DNA of 51,648 nucleotides. Origin: Pontibacter pamirensis. GTDB taxonomy: Bacteria > Bacteroidota > Bacteroidia > Cytophagales > Hymenobacteraceae. Numbering within the stretch: the stretch's first letter is position 1; every line of letters begins with the position of its first letter. The DNA is taken from NCBI RefSeq assembly GCF_010015475.1, contig NZ_SSNI01000042.1:1-51648 (forward strand), given 5' to 3'. The notes under the pieces were generated by a model. The model saw nothing but the letters and a program-made list of their open reading frames with translations. It was not told the DNA's origin and made no database searches. Both the position numbers and the translations under genes were made by a program. Positions 50,790 through 51,648 of this stretch are shown one piece after another.

Positions 50790-50825
50790 AGATAGGAAAG
50801 CCTACTTTACATATAAGCGTGAAGC
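50004..50825 (+). repeat. 3' duplicated block, copy B (gene end of paralog 3)
   Basis: This is the partner of 46290-47111. It includes the 3' flank up to GTGAAGCGAAA, after which the two copies diverge. Confidence 0.85.
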
Positions 50826-50962
50826 GAAACAAAGAAGGATATAGTAGCAAAGCAAAAGCACAAATTCGGCACAACAGCAACCGCGTTGCATATTGACTCA
50901 GCAGCGGTGAGCTCACTATAGAGCTATTTTAACTATTAGAACAATGAGATCTTTACTACAAG

Positions 50963-50995
50963 AAGCTCCCTACAAGTATGCATCTATAGGAGCTT
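50963..50995 (+). terminator. Candidate terminator of the propeller operon
   Basis: AAGCTCC (50963-50969) pairs with GGAGCTT (50989-50995); with a one-base bulge, TA/TA pairs extend the stem. No strong T-run follows. Confidence 0.4.
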
Positions 50996-51157
50996 ATAAT
51001 CTTGTGTATATGTTTGAATACAGTGCAATTCGCTTCTGCCACCTCTCATGCTGAGCATACCATTCTTCCTTCCATTGAACAACACATATATTTCAATCAT
51101 ATTGTCAGCAACTGGGTTAAAATAAGCTAAGCCCGATATTTTTTTACAACCCACTGC
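50996..51157. other. Spacer before the stable-RNA promoters
   Basis: AT-rich sequence without ORF or hairpin of note, ending in a T-run (51139-51145) just upstream of the first tandem promoter. Confidence 0.35.
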
Positions 51158-51187
51158 TTGCAAAGCGGGAAAAGCTTCCTACCTTTG
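51158..51187 (+). promoter_or_regulatory. Tandem stable-RNA promoter P1 (TTG, 19 nt, TACCTTTG)
   Basis: TTG at 51158-51160, a 19-nt spacer and TACCTTTG at 51180-51187 form a perfect Bacteroidota promoter. The sequence after it (GCATCCCGTTTCGG) resembles that after P2 and P3. Confidence 0.85.
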
Positions 51188-51291
51188 CATCCCGTTTCGG
51201 CAGGAGGCGGTCAGGAAGAGGGGTTGTTAACACAGGCTCCACGGACTAAAGAAGAAGGAGAGAAAGAGAAGAAAATACTTCTCCTTGGGTA

Positions 51292-51321
51292 TTGCGGAAA
51301 GCAAAACATTTCGTACCTTTG
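51292..51321 (+). promoter_or_regulatory. Tandem stable-RNA promoter P2 (TTG, 19 nt, TACCTTTG)
   Basis: TTG at 51292-51294, exactly 19 nt, TACCTTTG at 51314-51321, then GCAACCCGCTTC. Same spacing and same -7 element as P1 and P3; 134 bp downstream of P1. Confidence 0.87.
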
Positions 51322-51394
51322 CAACCCGCTTCAGAAGGAGGTTGGAGATTTTGAAAAGCAGAAAGAGACAGGAAAATAAACTTTTTCTTTTTTA

Positions 51395-51424
51395 TTGCGA
51401 GTCGGGAAAAGGTTCTTACCTTTG
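51395..51424 (+). promoter_or_regulatory. Tandem stable-RNA promoter P3 (TTG, 19 nt, TACCTTTG)
   Basis: TTG at 51395-51397, exactly 19 nt, TACCTTTG at 51417-51424, then GCATCCGCTTCC. It is 103 bp downstream of P2. It is the last promoter before the leader with boxA-like sites. Confidence 0.87.
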
Positions 51425-51478
51425 CATCCGCTTCCGGAAACAAGGCGACAGGCCCTGCGGAACAACACTGAAAACACC

Positions 51479-51540
51479 GGCATCGTGAGATGCCCTACGG
51501 AAAAGAAAGATGTTCTTTTCACTACGTTCTTTGAGAGATT
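51479..51540 (+). promoter_or_regulatory. rRNA-type leader: tetraloop hairpin and two boxA-like sites
   Basis: GGCATC/GATGCC around GTGA (51479-51494) is a small hairpin with a GNRA-type loop. TGTTCTTTTCAC (51511-51522) and CGTTCTTTGAGA (about 51525-51536) resemble boxA antitermination sites (TGCTCTTTAACA). With the three promoters, this points to a 16S-23S-5S operon starting beyond the right edge; no rRNA body is seen. Confidence 0.55.
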
Positions 51541-51602
51541 GATTGAGACAGAAAATTTAAGGTAATCCGCGCGGGTGATTGTTGAAATCAGCTGCGTCAG
51601 CT

Positions 51603-51622
51603 CCTTCCCCTCACGGGGAAGG
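51603..51622. repeat. GC-rich inverted repeat at the right edge
   Basis: CCTTCCCC and GGGGAAGG are perfectly complementary around TCAC. It is similar in style to the palindromes at 162 and 289 and may be the same class of dispersed element, here inside the presumed rRNA leader. Confidence 0.5.
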
Positions 51623-51648
51623 GGGTAATTTTAGGGAAGCCGGGGTCG

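Noticed and set aside
46290..50825. Insertion sequence as the cause of the duplicated block
   Set aside because: No transposase, terminal inverted repeats or target duplication; the block is the end of two paralogous genes, so conversion or tandem duplication explains it better.
51158..51379. Frames across the tandem promoters
   Set aside because: They span perfect promoter elements and the initially transcribed leader; composition is not protein-like.

Overview
The window comes from a member of the Bacteroidota, most likely order Cytophagales and plausibly a Hymenobacteraceae/Pontibacter-like genus. Supporting signs are several promoters of the Bacteroidota type (TTG, about 19 nt, TAnnTTTG), almost no Shine-Dalgarno sites, three proteins with type A sorting domains of the type IX secretion system (T9SS), and a metY-metX sulfhydrylation route with a SAM-I riboswitch. 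The genus assignment is inference.

Region by region: 1-4.6 kb holds a HemJ-like protein, a zinc-ribbon coiled-coil protein, a secreted MORN-type repeat protein and a membrane protein, with several intergenic inverted repeats. 4.99-10.4 kb is a biotin operon (bioB, bioF, bioD, bioA) followed by a FabF-like ketoacyl synthase. 10.66-13.1 kb is lysC-lysA. A lipoprotein made of two protease-prodomain-like modules follows on the minus strand. 14.3-17.2 kb is a minus-strand metY-metX operon. Its leader contains, in order, a promoter, a SAM-I aptamer, a 46-codon leader ORF ending in Met- and Cys-rich codons (CCCC just before the stop) and an intrinsic terminator. 17.6-29 kb is mostly housekeeping: purC, a STAS protein, rnz, a queuosine-precursor transporter, an EamA transporter, an NlpE-like protein, trpS, mgsA, an acidic protein, hpd and a phosphohexomutase.

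29-43 kb is signalling. It has a degenerate CZB-like protein, a PAS-only protein, and a tightly overlapping four-gene minus-strand operon: NIT-HAMP-GAF hybrid kinase, CheR, CheB and REC-kinase. There are no chemoreceptor, CheA or CheW genes. Within and after this stretch lie three large secreted beta-propeller proteins with T9SS sorting domains (31.8, 43.3 and 47.1 kb). Two are tandem neighbours whose 3' 0.8 kb is almost identical. A truncated nitroreductase at 30.9 kb is joined to a 51-bp relic of a fourth copy's 3' end. The right edge carries three tandem, perfectly spaced promoters and boxA-like sequences, indicating an rRNA operon just beyond the window.

The most interesting candidate system is the two-tier metY-metX leader (SAM riboswitch plus Met/Cys leader peptide plus terminator). 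Next are the CheR/CheB-hybrid kinase operon without a chemoreceptor, the propeller family with signs of gene conversion, and the free-standing double-prodomain lipoprotein. No mobile-element transposase, CRISPR array, tRNA or rRNA gene body was seen.
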